DNA from: Polytrichum commune
Taxonomy: Eukaryota; Streptophyta; Polytrichopsida; Polytrichales; Polytrichaceae
Direction: 5' to 3'
NCBI GenBank assembly: GCA_950295325.1
Contig: OX485803.1
Coordinates: forward strand, 10,726,001 to 10,790,000
DNA length: 64,000 nt
Position numbers and translations under genes: made by a program. Below the pieces are notes generated by a model that saw nothing but the letters and a program-made list of their open reading frames with translations, had not been told where the DNA came from and ran no database searches. The stretch's first letter is position 1; each line of letters opens with the position of its first letter. Shown in pieces: positions 55,267 to 64,000 of the stretch.

Positions 55267-58158
55267 ATGGCAGAGTCATCCAAGAAAGGGAGAAAGAGAG
55301 GGAGTGTGCCCATTGAGCCCATCGCCTTTGAGCAATTGACGGAGTCTTTCATAGAGCAATTGATGGAGAGACAGCCTTATCTTGTGGCGGCAGGGCTATG
55401 GGAGTTTGTAGCTGAGTTGGAAATTCCATGGCCATGGCCTGCTGATCTTTCGGAGTTTTTCCTCTCAGCTTGTGCAAGTGAGTTCCAGCAGATCGTGGTG
55501 AGGAAGCAGCTGATCCGGTTCGACACGGAGGCGATCGCCCAAGTGACCACCCTACCGGGCGGAGACAGCGTGTCTGTGGCGGAGTCGTGCCGGGCTATCA
55601 ACGCTCCAGAGTGGGGAGTGGCGTTCGAGAATGGGCAATCAGCGTTCGACAGCAAGAGACGAGGCTGGGATCTCCAGAAGGCGTTACCCCCTTGGCGCGA
55701 CTGGTTATTGCTGATCCAGCAACGAATTGAGCTAGGGAGAGATGGTGACTTCATGGAACACTGCGTCGTATGTGCAGCATTGGCGGCGTGGATTAGAGGT
55801 ACTAAGTTTAATTGGGCAGAAGAAGTGAGATCAAGAATTAAGGAAGAAATTGACATTCACAAACTTTCAAGGCCATTACCCTTAAAATCAGCTGGCTATA
55901 TAGGGTTGTTGTGTCAAAATTCATTTGGTCCTGAAACTGCTTCGTCAAGCCGTCGAAAGGTTGCACCTTTTCTGTCTAAACCAACAGGGTTTATAAGAGA
56001 GGAGGCTGTCCCTCAAACCACCAGCCCCCTTCCCAGTCCAGAACCCCCTGTCATTTTGGAGGAGACTGTAGAGTTATATGGCAATAGCCCAGCGAAGAGG
56101 GAGCCTGACCCCTTTTGTCTTATATGGAAAGAAGCATCTTCCCCGTCTAGGTCAGTTCTACATGTCCAAACCCTGGAAGAGAGAATTGAAAGGGTCTTAG
56201 AAGAATTAGAGGCTCAGAAAGGGCTAGTGAAGAGCCAGCAGTTAGAATTAGACTCAGTCAAAGGGGAAATGTCCCGCATGGAGGTAGAAAATGTAAAATT
56301 GACAGGGATGACTCAGAGCATGTCAGAGAGGCGCCAGCAGGCAGAAAAAGAGAAAAGAGAATGGCAAATCAAGTGTGAAGAGGCCATATCCTTGACTGGT
56401 CAGTTACTGAAGGAAAAAAAGGCTCTTGAGAAAAGTAGAAGTGACTTGGCAATTGAGAAGATGGAGTGGTTAAGTCTGAGAGAGAGACAAGAACAGGCTA
56501 TCGCCACCAAGTCAGCCAAAATAAAAAGTTTACAGAGTCAGGTGCATTCACTATTGACTGATGAGAGTAATATTATTAACCTGCAGCATTAGGTAAACAG
56601 TCTTAGGTCGTTAAGCGATACACAGGGTGCAGTGATAGACTCTTTGAAGCAGAAAGTAGAGAGGCTGAAGTCTGGTATTTGGGCAATAGAGAGTATTTGC
56701 CCACCTTTCAACAGTCTGTTCAAAAATTATGAGTTACAGAGAGACATTTTCTTCATTGCTTATAGCCTGCGACCTTCCCAAGTCCTAGATCCCATTGAAT
56801 TTGAGCAACTATGGGAGGAAGTCACCACTGACGGACGAGAGAACTTACTGACAGAAATTCTGGTCCAAGGAGAGCTTAAGTTGCATGACCTGTTCAGAGG
56901 TTTCCAGGCCATAGCCGATTTAGGTGTTCATGTCTTTTTGTATTACAGTGAACTAGAGTTAGCTCTGAGTTCAAAAAGGCGATTAGTCGCTAATGTAGAG
57001 GCAAGTCAGCCTAGTCGCCCCATCGACATCCACCACTGGACCAGAGCTGTCAACACAGCATTGGCAATCTGCCCACCTACGTTGATGCCGCCGTGGCATA
57101 CAGAGCTTACGCGGCTGAGGTCGAGCTTGGGCAATGATACCTACCTGCAGGCTATTATGGACGCAGCCACAGAAAGATTGGCTATCGCCAAGCACCTGGA
57201 TGTGGGTGCAGGACAATACCAGCTGAAGTTTGATCAACTGACTGAGAGGCTCACAAGGAGCTTACAGGCGATCGCCCAACCAGGAGGTCAAGTGCAGGTA
57301 CAATTACAGAACCAGGTTACCTTCTTCCTACCCCCATCGCATTTAGTGCAGCGAACACTGCAATCGACAAGGAGGAGGCCACCTGGTTCCCTTCTAGCGA
57401 ATCAATTTTTGGGCAACTATGCAGCATTGTTCGAGAGCGACGTTGAAGAGCCAATACCTAGCTGGAAGGCATTCGACTGGATCTTCGAGGACGTTGGCTT
57501 GTCAAGGCAAATCGGCACTCGACCTGAGGATGCTCACGACGTCGTGTACAGGAGGATTTGCCATGGCTGGAGCCCGACACCCCCTGTAACAGTCACCAAC
57601 GACCCAAGATTCTGCGATTGTCCGAGGCGCTACAAGTGGCCACCCCAAGCACTCATTGACAGTCTTGAGTATAACTGGCCGGTAATTCCAGGAAATTTTT
57701 TGACGTACCAGGAGTGCTACGAATCCTACATGCAATTTTCTTACGCTCACAGGGAACACCAAGACCCGGTGTGCTTTCGAGCGGCGATATTCACGGCTAT
57801 TTTAGGATACTGGTGCAAGAAGTACGAATTCGTCTACAACGTGAACCTGCTCAGCAAGGCTAACCGTGAGGCGATGTTCCTGACCAAGATTAACTACAAT
57901 TCGGCGAGGTGGTACAGGTGCCTAGAAGCTATGTGTGCTACCTATTTCATAATTGGGCCACACCACAGCATGGTGAATGAATTTGGCGCGACTCGCTACG
58001 GAGTCATCAGTCGGGCATTGAAAGCTCAGCGACTTGTGCATAATACAGTGGTACCCCAGGAGGAGGTAATGGCACCCGGATACATAGAAGATTATGGGCC
58101 ATCATCTCAGCGGCCATTCAAGCCGATGGATCACACCAGCAAGAGGATGAAGAGGTGA
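55267..58158 (+). pseudogene. Accessory frame between pol and 3' LTR (about 963 codons, one internal TAG)
   Basis: Two reading frames, 55267-56592 (441 residues) and 56632-58158 (508 residues), are in the same phase and are separated only by TAG 56590-56592; the reading on both sides is coding-like. Part 1: a basic start MAESSKKGRKRGS, then a compact domain with WEFVAELEIPWPWPADLSEFF, RRGWDLQKALPPWRDWLLLI and CAALAAWIRGTKFNWAEEV, then a Pro/Ser linker, then about 130 residues of Glu/Lys-rich coiled coil (from about 300). Part 2 continues the coiled coil, then WTRAVNTALAICPP, PSWKAFDWIFEDVG, NDPRFCDCPRRYKWPPQAL and FRAAIFTAILGYWCKKYE. No signal peptide, membrane helix or furin-type site was seen, so it is not env-like. 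The part 1 pattern recalls plant transposon-associated proteins of unknown function; no named family can be assigned. Confidence 0.75.
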
Positions 58159-58181
58159 AATTTTGCGGGACGCAAAATGAT

Positions 58182-58196
58182 TCTGTGTGGGGCAGC
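58182..58196 (+). other. Candidate polypurine tract before the 3' LTR
   Basis: TCTGTGTGGGGCAGC immediately precedes the LTR start TGTGAG. It is a weak purine tract. Its last five bases equal the target duplication GCAGC. Confidence 0.4.
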
Positions 58197-60105
58197 TGTG
58201 AGACCAATTTTTGGCTATCGCCTGCCCGAAGTGGGCCATTTTTTGAAAAGTGACGATATTCATCCGGCAAATGGACTTCGAACGTCATCTGTAGCGGCAT
58301 TGGAAGGCTATTGCCGTCAAGAATCGGTTACAATCCTTAACCGACTTCTCCTCCTTCGTCAGTTCAAGGAGGAGGCGAATCAGAAAGTAGGCAGGCTATT
58401 TTCAGAGTTAGAAATCAGGCATAGTCTCCTAGTGTTTGGCAATAGGCTTTAGCGACATCAGAGCTCAGTGATTGAGTCTGAGTGTTACTTGGTTTCCTCC
58501 GAGAAGGAGTATTAGCAATAGGCAAAGAAGAACTGTGTGATACAGTCTTTGGGCAACATTGCATTTGAATAGAAGTGAAGTGTTAACGTGATGAGCAATA
58601 ATCTGGTTGTATGTGCAATGAAGTTTTACTGATACTTGTGGTCGGGTGAGTCAGTGCAAATTGGCTGGAGTCAAGAGGTGTTGTGAGCAATGGTCGTAAG
58701 AATGATGAGAGTTAGTTTTTAGTGTGAAGATAATGTCAAGAAAGTATGTGGAGTGATGAAGTGCAATGGCGATAATCGTGAGCATTGAAATAGACATATA
58801 AGCTGTTAAGAGCGCAAAGTAGTCTGGAAGCATAGTCAAGAGTGCTCTTAAGTTGTAAGAACAGGAGAGAAGCGTGTGATTGAATGAGATACTTAGAAAA
58901 GGCAAGCATACTCAGGCAATAGCCTTTCCGAGGTAGAGACACCAAGATGCGCTGGAAAGGCAATAGGCTGTGAGCGCCGAAAGAGGACACATAAGCAAGA
59001 AGAGTTTGATGTACGAGGAAGAGTGCGAAATCCCAAGCAGTTGGCTATGGAGTCAGGTTTGAGGGCATGAGGGAGTCAAGATGTGAGTGAAAGGAAGATT
59101 AAGAGGCAATAATCTTGAGAGCATAGCCACTTACCCTGGGATGGAGAATAGAGACTGATGAGTGAGTAAAGCCATAGTCTGAGGCTGGAAGGGTAAAGGC
59201 AAGACCAGAGAGTGGTCATGGCAAGGCCAACAGTCTACAGAGAGACGAAAGGGCAATAGCCAGTAGAGGAATCACAGACGTAGAAGCCTGAGGGAGGCAA
59301 GACCCTACCTGAGAGAATGTGAGGAGTTACAGCCTAGTACGAGGATGAGGACTGACCTCACCTTAGGGTAATTACCCCACAATAGGATATCGCCTGGGTA
59401 AGCCTGATAGAATATCGCCAGTTAGGTCTGAGAGAATTTATAGACTGAAATAGAGAAAAGACTGAAAACAACACCCGCATGGTAGAAGCAAGACTTTACC
59501 CGGTGAGATGAACTTGTTGCAGATAAATCCTTCTAAGTAATAACAACTTGTTAACTAAAGGATATAGCTTGTTCAAAATATATATATATCTTATATATTG
59601 ACGGAATAGATACTCTATGAGATGGACGACCAGGTGGATCGGAGAGTGATGGAGACGGTTACAGTCTCTGAAGGAATGCCGATAGCTGTAAGTAAAACTA
59701 ACTGGAATTAATTTGAATTGATCGCAAGCATAAGTCATAACCCATAAAGACAAAGAAGGCTACTCAAAAGACGTGTGTTGGACGCGTAGTCCTGCCTAAG
59801 AGTTAGTGCCAACTTGCCAAGCTTTTGAGCTTCACGACTGATATAAGTCACAACCATAGAGTGATAGAAAATTACCTTATGATAGGACGGAATCACTCAC
59901 TACTGGAGGTGCACAAAAGAATCATAAGAGTGTGGAATAAGTGGAATAAGTGGAATAATGGAGGAACGAAGAAGGAAAAGTCCTAAGTTGTTAATAAAGT
60001 CCTTAATCCAATGTGACAATAACCCTTATAGACACTATCTCAGTCTTCCTGGAGACTTTGTTCCCTGGGTTTTGTTGTTTTAAGCCATAGCAAAAACTTA
60101 CTACA
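58197..60105 (+). repeat. 3' LTR (1,909 bp)
   Basis: Matches the 5' LTR without any indel (constant offset) and without a substitution that I could see. Followed by GCAGC (60106-60110) and the resumed Harbinger transposase frame. Confidence 0.95.
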
Positions 60106-60825
60106 GCAGCCGATCATCGCAACAGGAACAAGTCATTCTCCATATTCCTACAGGGTGTAGTGGATAGTAGATGTTACTTCACGTCGGTCAACACAGGCCC
60201 GCCAGGCTCTTTGCATGATAGTGCTCATTTCAGAAGCTCAAAGCTCTATCGGAAGGTGGATGAGGGCATCATGGGTGGGTTCCATGACGACCCTCTCACA
60301 TGGCCCAGCGGCCTTGCATTTCCGCCCTACATTGTGGCGGACCGCGGGTACCCCCTCTTGAGTTGGTGCATCACACCATTCAAGATGGGTCCCATGGGGA
60401 CGCCTCTATCTAGAGAGGAGACCTGGTTCAACAGGAAGCACTCTTCGACAAGAATGAGTGTCGAAAGGGCTTTTGGTATTCTCAAGGCGAGATTTAAAGA
60501 AATTGGAACAAAGACCTCTTTGAAACTCGACTTTCTACCCACAGTCGTGCATTCATGTTGTGTACTCCACAACATCCTATTGGCAAGCAAAGACCGGACC
60601 TTGGACCAGATTCTGGTGGACTGCCACCTCCCACCTATGGACGACTCCGAAATGCATCGTAGAGAAGAGGACGAGGCTTGGCATCCTCCAAGACCAACAG
60701 GCCTTGTTAGTGAGGAGAGAGCACTATTAGAAGGCTCCATGGCACGGGAGGATATTTTAGACTACTTGGTTCGGATTCAGAATGCACATCACTCAAGAAA
60801 CCATGGGAGTAGGCGAGGGTTATGA
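60106..60825 (+). pseudogene. PIF/Harbinger DDE transposase, C-terminal half
   Basis: Continues the exon broken at 45525. Visible: GPPGSLHDSAHFRSS, second catalytic Asp in YIVADRGYPLLSWCITPF, and the Glu in RMSVERAFGILKARF, followed by VVHSCCVLHNILL, all standard for the DDE_Tnp_4/PIF family. Ends at TGA 60823-60825. No stop within this half. The last 119 bp overlap the antisense end of the MYB/SANT-like gene. Confidence 0.92.
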
Positions 60826-61939
60826 TGAGGTCAAATAGCATAAGAGATGTGTCGGCAATTTCATACCTAGTCAAAGTGTCCATGGATGAAGCCAACATGA
60901 GTAAAGCGGTGGTCATATTGCCCAAATTCCTCGTCCTCTCCACTTCGAGCTCATACAATTTGTGGTCCATGTCTGTGGCCTGGTTTTCCTTGTGTGTGAG
61001 TCTTGCCTCCCTCGCCGTGTCGAATGCTAGAACATCAGTCCGCCATGCCCGCTTCTCTAAGTCCTGGGCCTCCACACGAGCTAGGTACTCATGATTAAAG
61101 TCCTTCACGAAGTCCACCAGGTTGTCGGTGCCCACAGCCTTCCTCTTGCGGCCAGTGGACCCGGGTGTGTCATTGCCAGGCGTAGCTGCTTGAGGAGACC
61201 CCGATGCCGCTGTGGTGCTGGGAGCGGGACTCTCCACTCCAACAAAGGAAGCCTCCCGCGACGCTGGAGAAGAACGGCCAAAGTGCCTAGCCACCGGAGG
61301 AGCCACCCTATCGGTGTCAACAACATCCACGGCACGGCCAAATATCTGTCTACGGCCAACAAATCCCTCCATTTCTATATACATTGCCTCACTGAACTCT
61401 AATGGCATTTTGCGTGTTCTAGACAATTGTTTATTCTCCTCTCTGTTCATTCCCCACCAGTTGGCCGTTCCCTCGATGTAATCCTTCAGCTTCTTGTAGT
61501 CCTTGATCAATCCATCCCATTTGTTGGTTATCTGGTCAATATCCCTTGCTCTAAAACCAACCACACCCATGCAACCAGCTAGAACCAATTTCCACGCCGT
61601 GGTACCATACACAAACTTGGCGAGAAATGGCTGATTGGAGTTGTGTCTCCCATCCCATTCTAGACGTTTCTGACCTATGAGCACTAGCATTTCTGCCTCT
61701 GTCCAATTGGGTCCCCTAACCTTGTGGGAAGGCGCAGCTTGAGACTGAGAGCAATTTGGAGTTGATCTTGCCGTGTTTGATCTGCCCCCAGTGCGCACAG
61801 GCCCTCTTGCAGAAGCTGCTGCAGAAGTTGGCATGACAGGGTCATCGATGAAATCCGGGTGGAAGTCACAGTCAGCGTCAATGGGCACCTGGGTGGAGGG
61901 GCATTGAGAGTTGTCACCCAATTCTACGATGTCGTCCAT
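60707..61939 (-). CDS. MYB/SANT-like (trihelix) protein of the Harbinger element
   Basis: 410 residues from ATG 61939-61937. The frame is open further upstream to 62233, but that part is hydrophobic, Cys-rich and unlike the acidic start MDDIVELGDNS, so the inner Met was chosen. The domain GPNWTEAEMLVLIGQKRLEW ... ITNKWDGLIKDYKKLKDYI is the trihelix/MYB-SANT type found in the second protein of PIF/Harbinger elements, where it binds the transposon ends and helps bring the transposase to DNA and the nucleus. A Ser/Pro-rich middle and a basic GRKRKAVG segment (possible nuclear signal) precede a helical C-terminal part. It is convergent with the transposase and overlaps its end by 119 bp. It appears uninterrupted. 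Confidence 0.82.
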   Translation of the reverse strand: MDDIVELGDNSQCPSTQVPIDADCDFHPDFIDDPVMPTSAAASARGPVRTGGRSNTARSTPNCSQSQAAPSHKVRGPNWTEAEMLVLIGQKRLEWDGRHNSNQPFLAKFVYGTTAWKLVLAGCMGVVGFRARDIDQITNKWDGLIKDYKKLKDYIEGTANWWGMNREENKQLSRTRKMPLEFSEAMYIEMEGFVGRRQIFGRAVDVVDTDRVAPPVARHFGRSSPASREASFVGVESPAPSTTAASGSPQAATPGNDTPGSTGRKRKAVGTDNLVDFVKDFNHEYLARVEAQDLEKRAWRTDVLAFDTAREARLTHKENQATDMDHKLYELEVERTRNLGNMTTALLMLASSMDTLTRYEIADTSLMLFDLIITLAYSHGFLSDVHSESEPSSLKYPPVPWSLLIVLSPH

Positions 61940-64000
61940 TTCTTGGCAACGCAACCAGCACAAACACACATAAAGTTTACAACCGAAAACGATAAAAAAA
62001 AGTGCCCAATGAAGGTCAAAGCCAACAACTGAATGGAAGATGAAGTGTATCCGAAATGCATCACAGAACTGGAGTGTGTCAATGAGTGCACCGAACAGAA
62101 ACAAACTCGCACACGAAAAATGCCTAGGAAAAGACACTGGCCCGCAAGGGTTCTGCAGCTGCACAAAAGAGGCATAATCCGAACAGACACACCCATGGCA
62201 GACACATTCTGCCACCGAATTGCAGCCATTCAAATGATGATGTTAAAAATATGCACACCACGTAAAGGCAAGCACGAACAAAAGAGAACTGCATAAACGC
62301 AGTACAGGGTGCCTAAAGGCACCGATATGTACAAGGAAGCAGGTGGCCAGTGAATCCAGAGGCCGAGACCCACAAATGCGGCAGAAGTCCACTTGACGCA
62401 GAAATCCACTTGACGCAAGGGATGTAACAGTTGCATCACACGAAGAAAACCACGCAACAATGATCCATGAAAACCAAGAGGAGAGAAAGAAAAAATATAT
62501 TGAGTATTGCCATCTGTATTGCGCAGTGGCAGTCAAAGAAGGATAACGACAATGGGATGACCAATGCAACCTGCTGGGAGGGACTGTGTCCACAACTATC
62601 GGAGGACTCCTACAGCCGTTACGCTTTGCTCCCAAAAACGAACGGCACACCCAAATGTCCAGGAGGACGGCTACACAAACTGCCTAGGCTTCTTGCGGTG
62701 TCCGGACATAGTTCGGCACAACACGCATACTACTGGACTTTGACAATGTGCAAAAACGCAGAACGTGGCCTGTCTCCTGCACCCAGAAAGGGCTGATTGC
62801 GAAATGCCCTCTTCCATTGCACTACCGTACGCGGGGGAACCTGCACACCGAAACCGAACAATTTGTCAGGCACACTGCAGCTCAGAAGCTATACGGCACC
62901 TGCCCAAGGCAAGGTTGGAATGTCGGGCGCACACGGAGCAGTGGGGGTGGATTGGTGACATTGCGGAGGAGGTCGGCAGACAGACACCCCCGGATTCCTG
63001 AGCAGGAATTGAGTAATGTCAGCTGCTGGCAAGAGATTGCGGAAAGGACACCTCGCTTGAAATCATAGCACACAGAGGAGGCCTAGCATTGACTCTCCAT
63101 TGACACGAACAAAGGAACACCCACAAGACTTGTCATTGACCCAGGACCCAAAAAAATATGCATGGCTGGCTGCAGGAAGGGGGTTGTGTGTACAAAAAAA
63201 AGAAACAAATATCGTGCCCACTGTGGGAAAGTTTTGTTGTCCACGCCAAGTCGAGAGGGCGTCCACCGTGGACCAGGTGCCCACCTACACACGCCGAAAT
63301 GACCATACCAGCAATGGATGCGACACAACCCAAAACGAGCAGAGAACCTGCAGGCCCAAATTGACGCAGCAGACCATGTCGGACAGTGAAAATCTATGGG
63401 TTTTGCCGGCGAGGATTACAAGGAGGACGCACATGGTGCAAGGAAGGGCGAATGCGAGGGATGAAAAACACAAATTGACCTGGACCCTGTTGGAGGAGCG
63501 GGGGGCGGAGAAAAAATTAAGATACAAGAATCCATCTTGTCACAGGGAACACAATACACTCCCATTGAACAAAGAACAGAGAAGCAATGCTGGATGTGTG
63601 CCGCAGAACCTGCAGCAACACACACAAACGGGCCGCGTAGACGCACGAAGAGCCCACATCAATCCTGGAAGCGACCCCGAAACACAGCAGTTCAGGATCC
63701 CCGACATGATTCACCGAGTCCGGGGCGTCAAGCATAGACGAGCGAAGAACAACACAAAAAACACAGCGACGAAATCAAACCGGAGCGGGGAAGGGTCCCA
63801 GGGTACCTTGGGGCCGTGGAGCACACGCCTGTCCACCGCGGGGCGTCGACCGCATGGCGACAAGTGCCTTGCGCTTCGCCGCTTCCAGGATAGCAATCGG
63901 GCGAAAGAGGCGCACCTATGCACGCCAGCGAAGCGAAACGGAATGCCTAGCGACGCCACAAAGCTGGAACAGGTTGCACAATGCCCAGCAGCCGAATACT
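61940..64000. other. Harbinger right arm, no gene recognised
   Basis: GC-richer than the 25-41 kb region and similar in texture to 41.1-44.5 kb, so probably the leader, promoter and subterminal region of the element. TCCACTTGACGCA occurs twice in tandem near 62387-62415. Short frames on both strands have no recognisable content. The transposon terminus was not found before the window ends. Confidence 0.5.

Larger units (their letters stand above)
45526..60105 (+). mobile_element. Ty3/gypsy LTR retrotransposon, non-chromodomain type, nested in the Harbinger transposase gene
   Basis: 14,580 bp. LTRs 45526-47434 and 58197-60105 begin TGTGAGACC and end TTACTACA. A 5-bp target duplication GCAGC lies at 45521-45525 and 60106-60110. 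The primer site is complementary to tRNA-Asp. Order: leader ORFs, gag, protease, RT, RNase H, integrase, accessory frame. Integrase after RNase H defines Ty3/gypsy; the integrase ends in a GPY/F-type tail without a chromodomain, and there is one RNase H only. With the Asp primer this suggests the OTA group (Athila/Tat relatives) rather than a chromovirus. Clade placement is inference. Confidence 0.95.
41085..64000. mobile_element. Large PIF/Harbinger transposon, interrupted by a Ty3/gypsy element; right end outside window
   Basis: The left terminus GGGCCTCCCCGCACCACTTGG directly follows TAA (41082-41084), the preferred Harbinger target. Composition changes sharply at this point, from AT-rich to GC-rich, and similar composition returns at 62-64 kb. 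Inside are the two genes diagnostic of the superfamily, in convergent arrangement: the DDE transposase (+) and a MYB/SANT-like protein (-). Removing the 14,580-bp retroelement and one target copy leaves at least 8.3 kb in the window, large for this superfamily. No matching terminal inverted repeat was found before 64000, so the right end is presumed to lie beyond. A 42465-42630 direct duplication (period 83 bp) lies in the left arm. Confidence 0.75.

Noticed and set aside
55267-58158. env-like gene downstream of pol
   Set aside because: No signal peptide, no transmembrane segment and no cleavage site text; coiled coil and soluble-looking domains instead.

Overview
The window is nuclear DNA of a land plant. 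The evidence is three spliced host genes with short GT-AG introns (about 80 to 1,100 bp), an organelle-type aminoacyl-tRNA synthetase, a peroxisome-type copper amine oxidase, and plant-style transposons (Ty3/gypsy with a tRNA-Asp primer site, PIF/Harbinger, CACTA, a tRNA-derived SINE). Compact genes next to long AT-rich repeat territory would fit a seed-free plant, but the sequence alone does not settle the lineage.

Gene-rich left part, 1-24.7 kb. Positions 19-9023 (+) carry the last 19 exons of an isoleucyl-tRNA synthetase of the bacterial/organellar type; its start lies before the window. A threefold tandem repeat of about 293 bp (10.8-11.7 kb) precedes a six-exon gene (12035-14607, +) for a conserved protein with a C-terminal Cys-rich, PAN/Apple-like domain; one intron holds a MITE. 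Convergent to it is a complete 13-exon copper amine oxidase gene (23734-16332, -) ending in the peroxisomal signal SKL. Its upstream region is GC-rich, with a CT-rich leader, a G-quadruplex motif and a degenerate minisatellite.

Repeat territory, 24.7-41 kb. No host gene is recognisable. There are two copies of a 361-362 bp Tourist-like MITE, a 602 bp element with a long internal hairpin, microsatellites, a 1,063 bp CACTA element (TSD ATC) with a nested SINE, and a dispersed repeat that also sits in the last IleRS intron.

Nested transposons, 41-64 kb. A large PIF/Harbinger element starts at 41085 after a TAA target site and runs off the right end. It encodes a DDE transposase (+) and a convergent MYB/SANT-like protein (-). 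Its transposase exon is split by a 14,580 bp Ty3/gypsy element (45526-60105) with two 1,909 bp LTRs that look identical by eye, and a 5-bp duplication GCAGC. Counting the duplicated target once restores the transposase frame exactly. The retroelement carries leader ORFs, gag with four zinc knuckles, protease, RT, RNase H, integrase, and, unusually, an accessory frame of about 963 codons between pol and the 3' LTR. Several single stop codons interrupt otherwise continuous frames, so this copy looks young but defective. The accessory frame and the identical-LTRs-with-stops paradox are the most interesting points.
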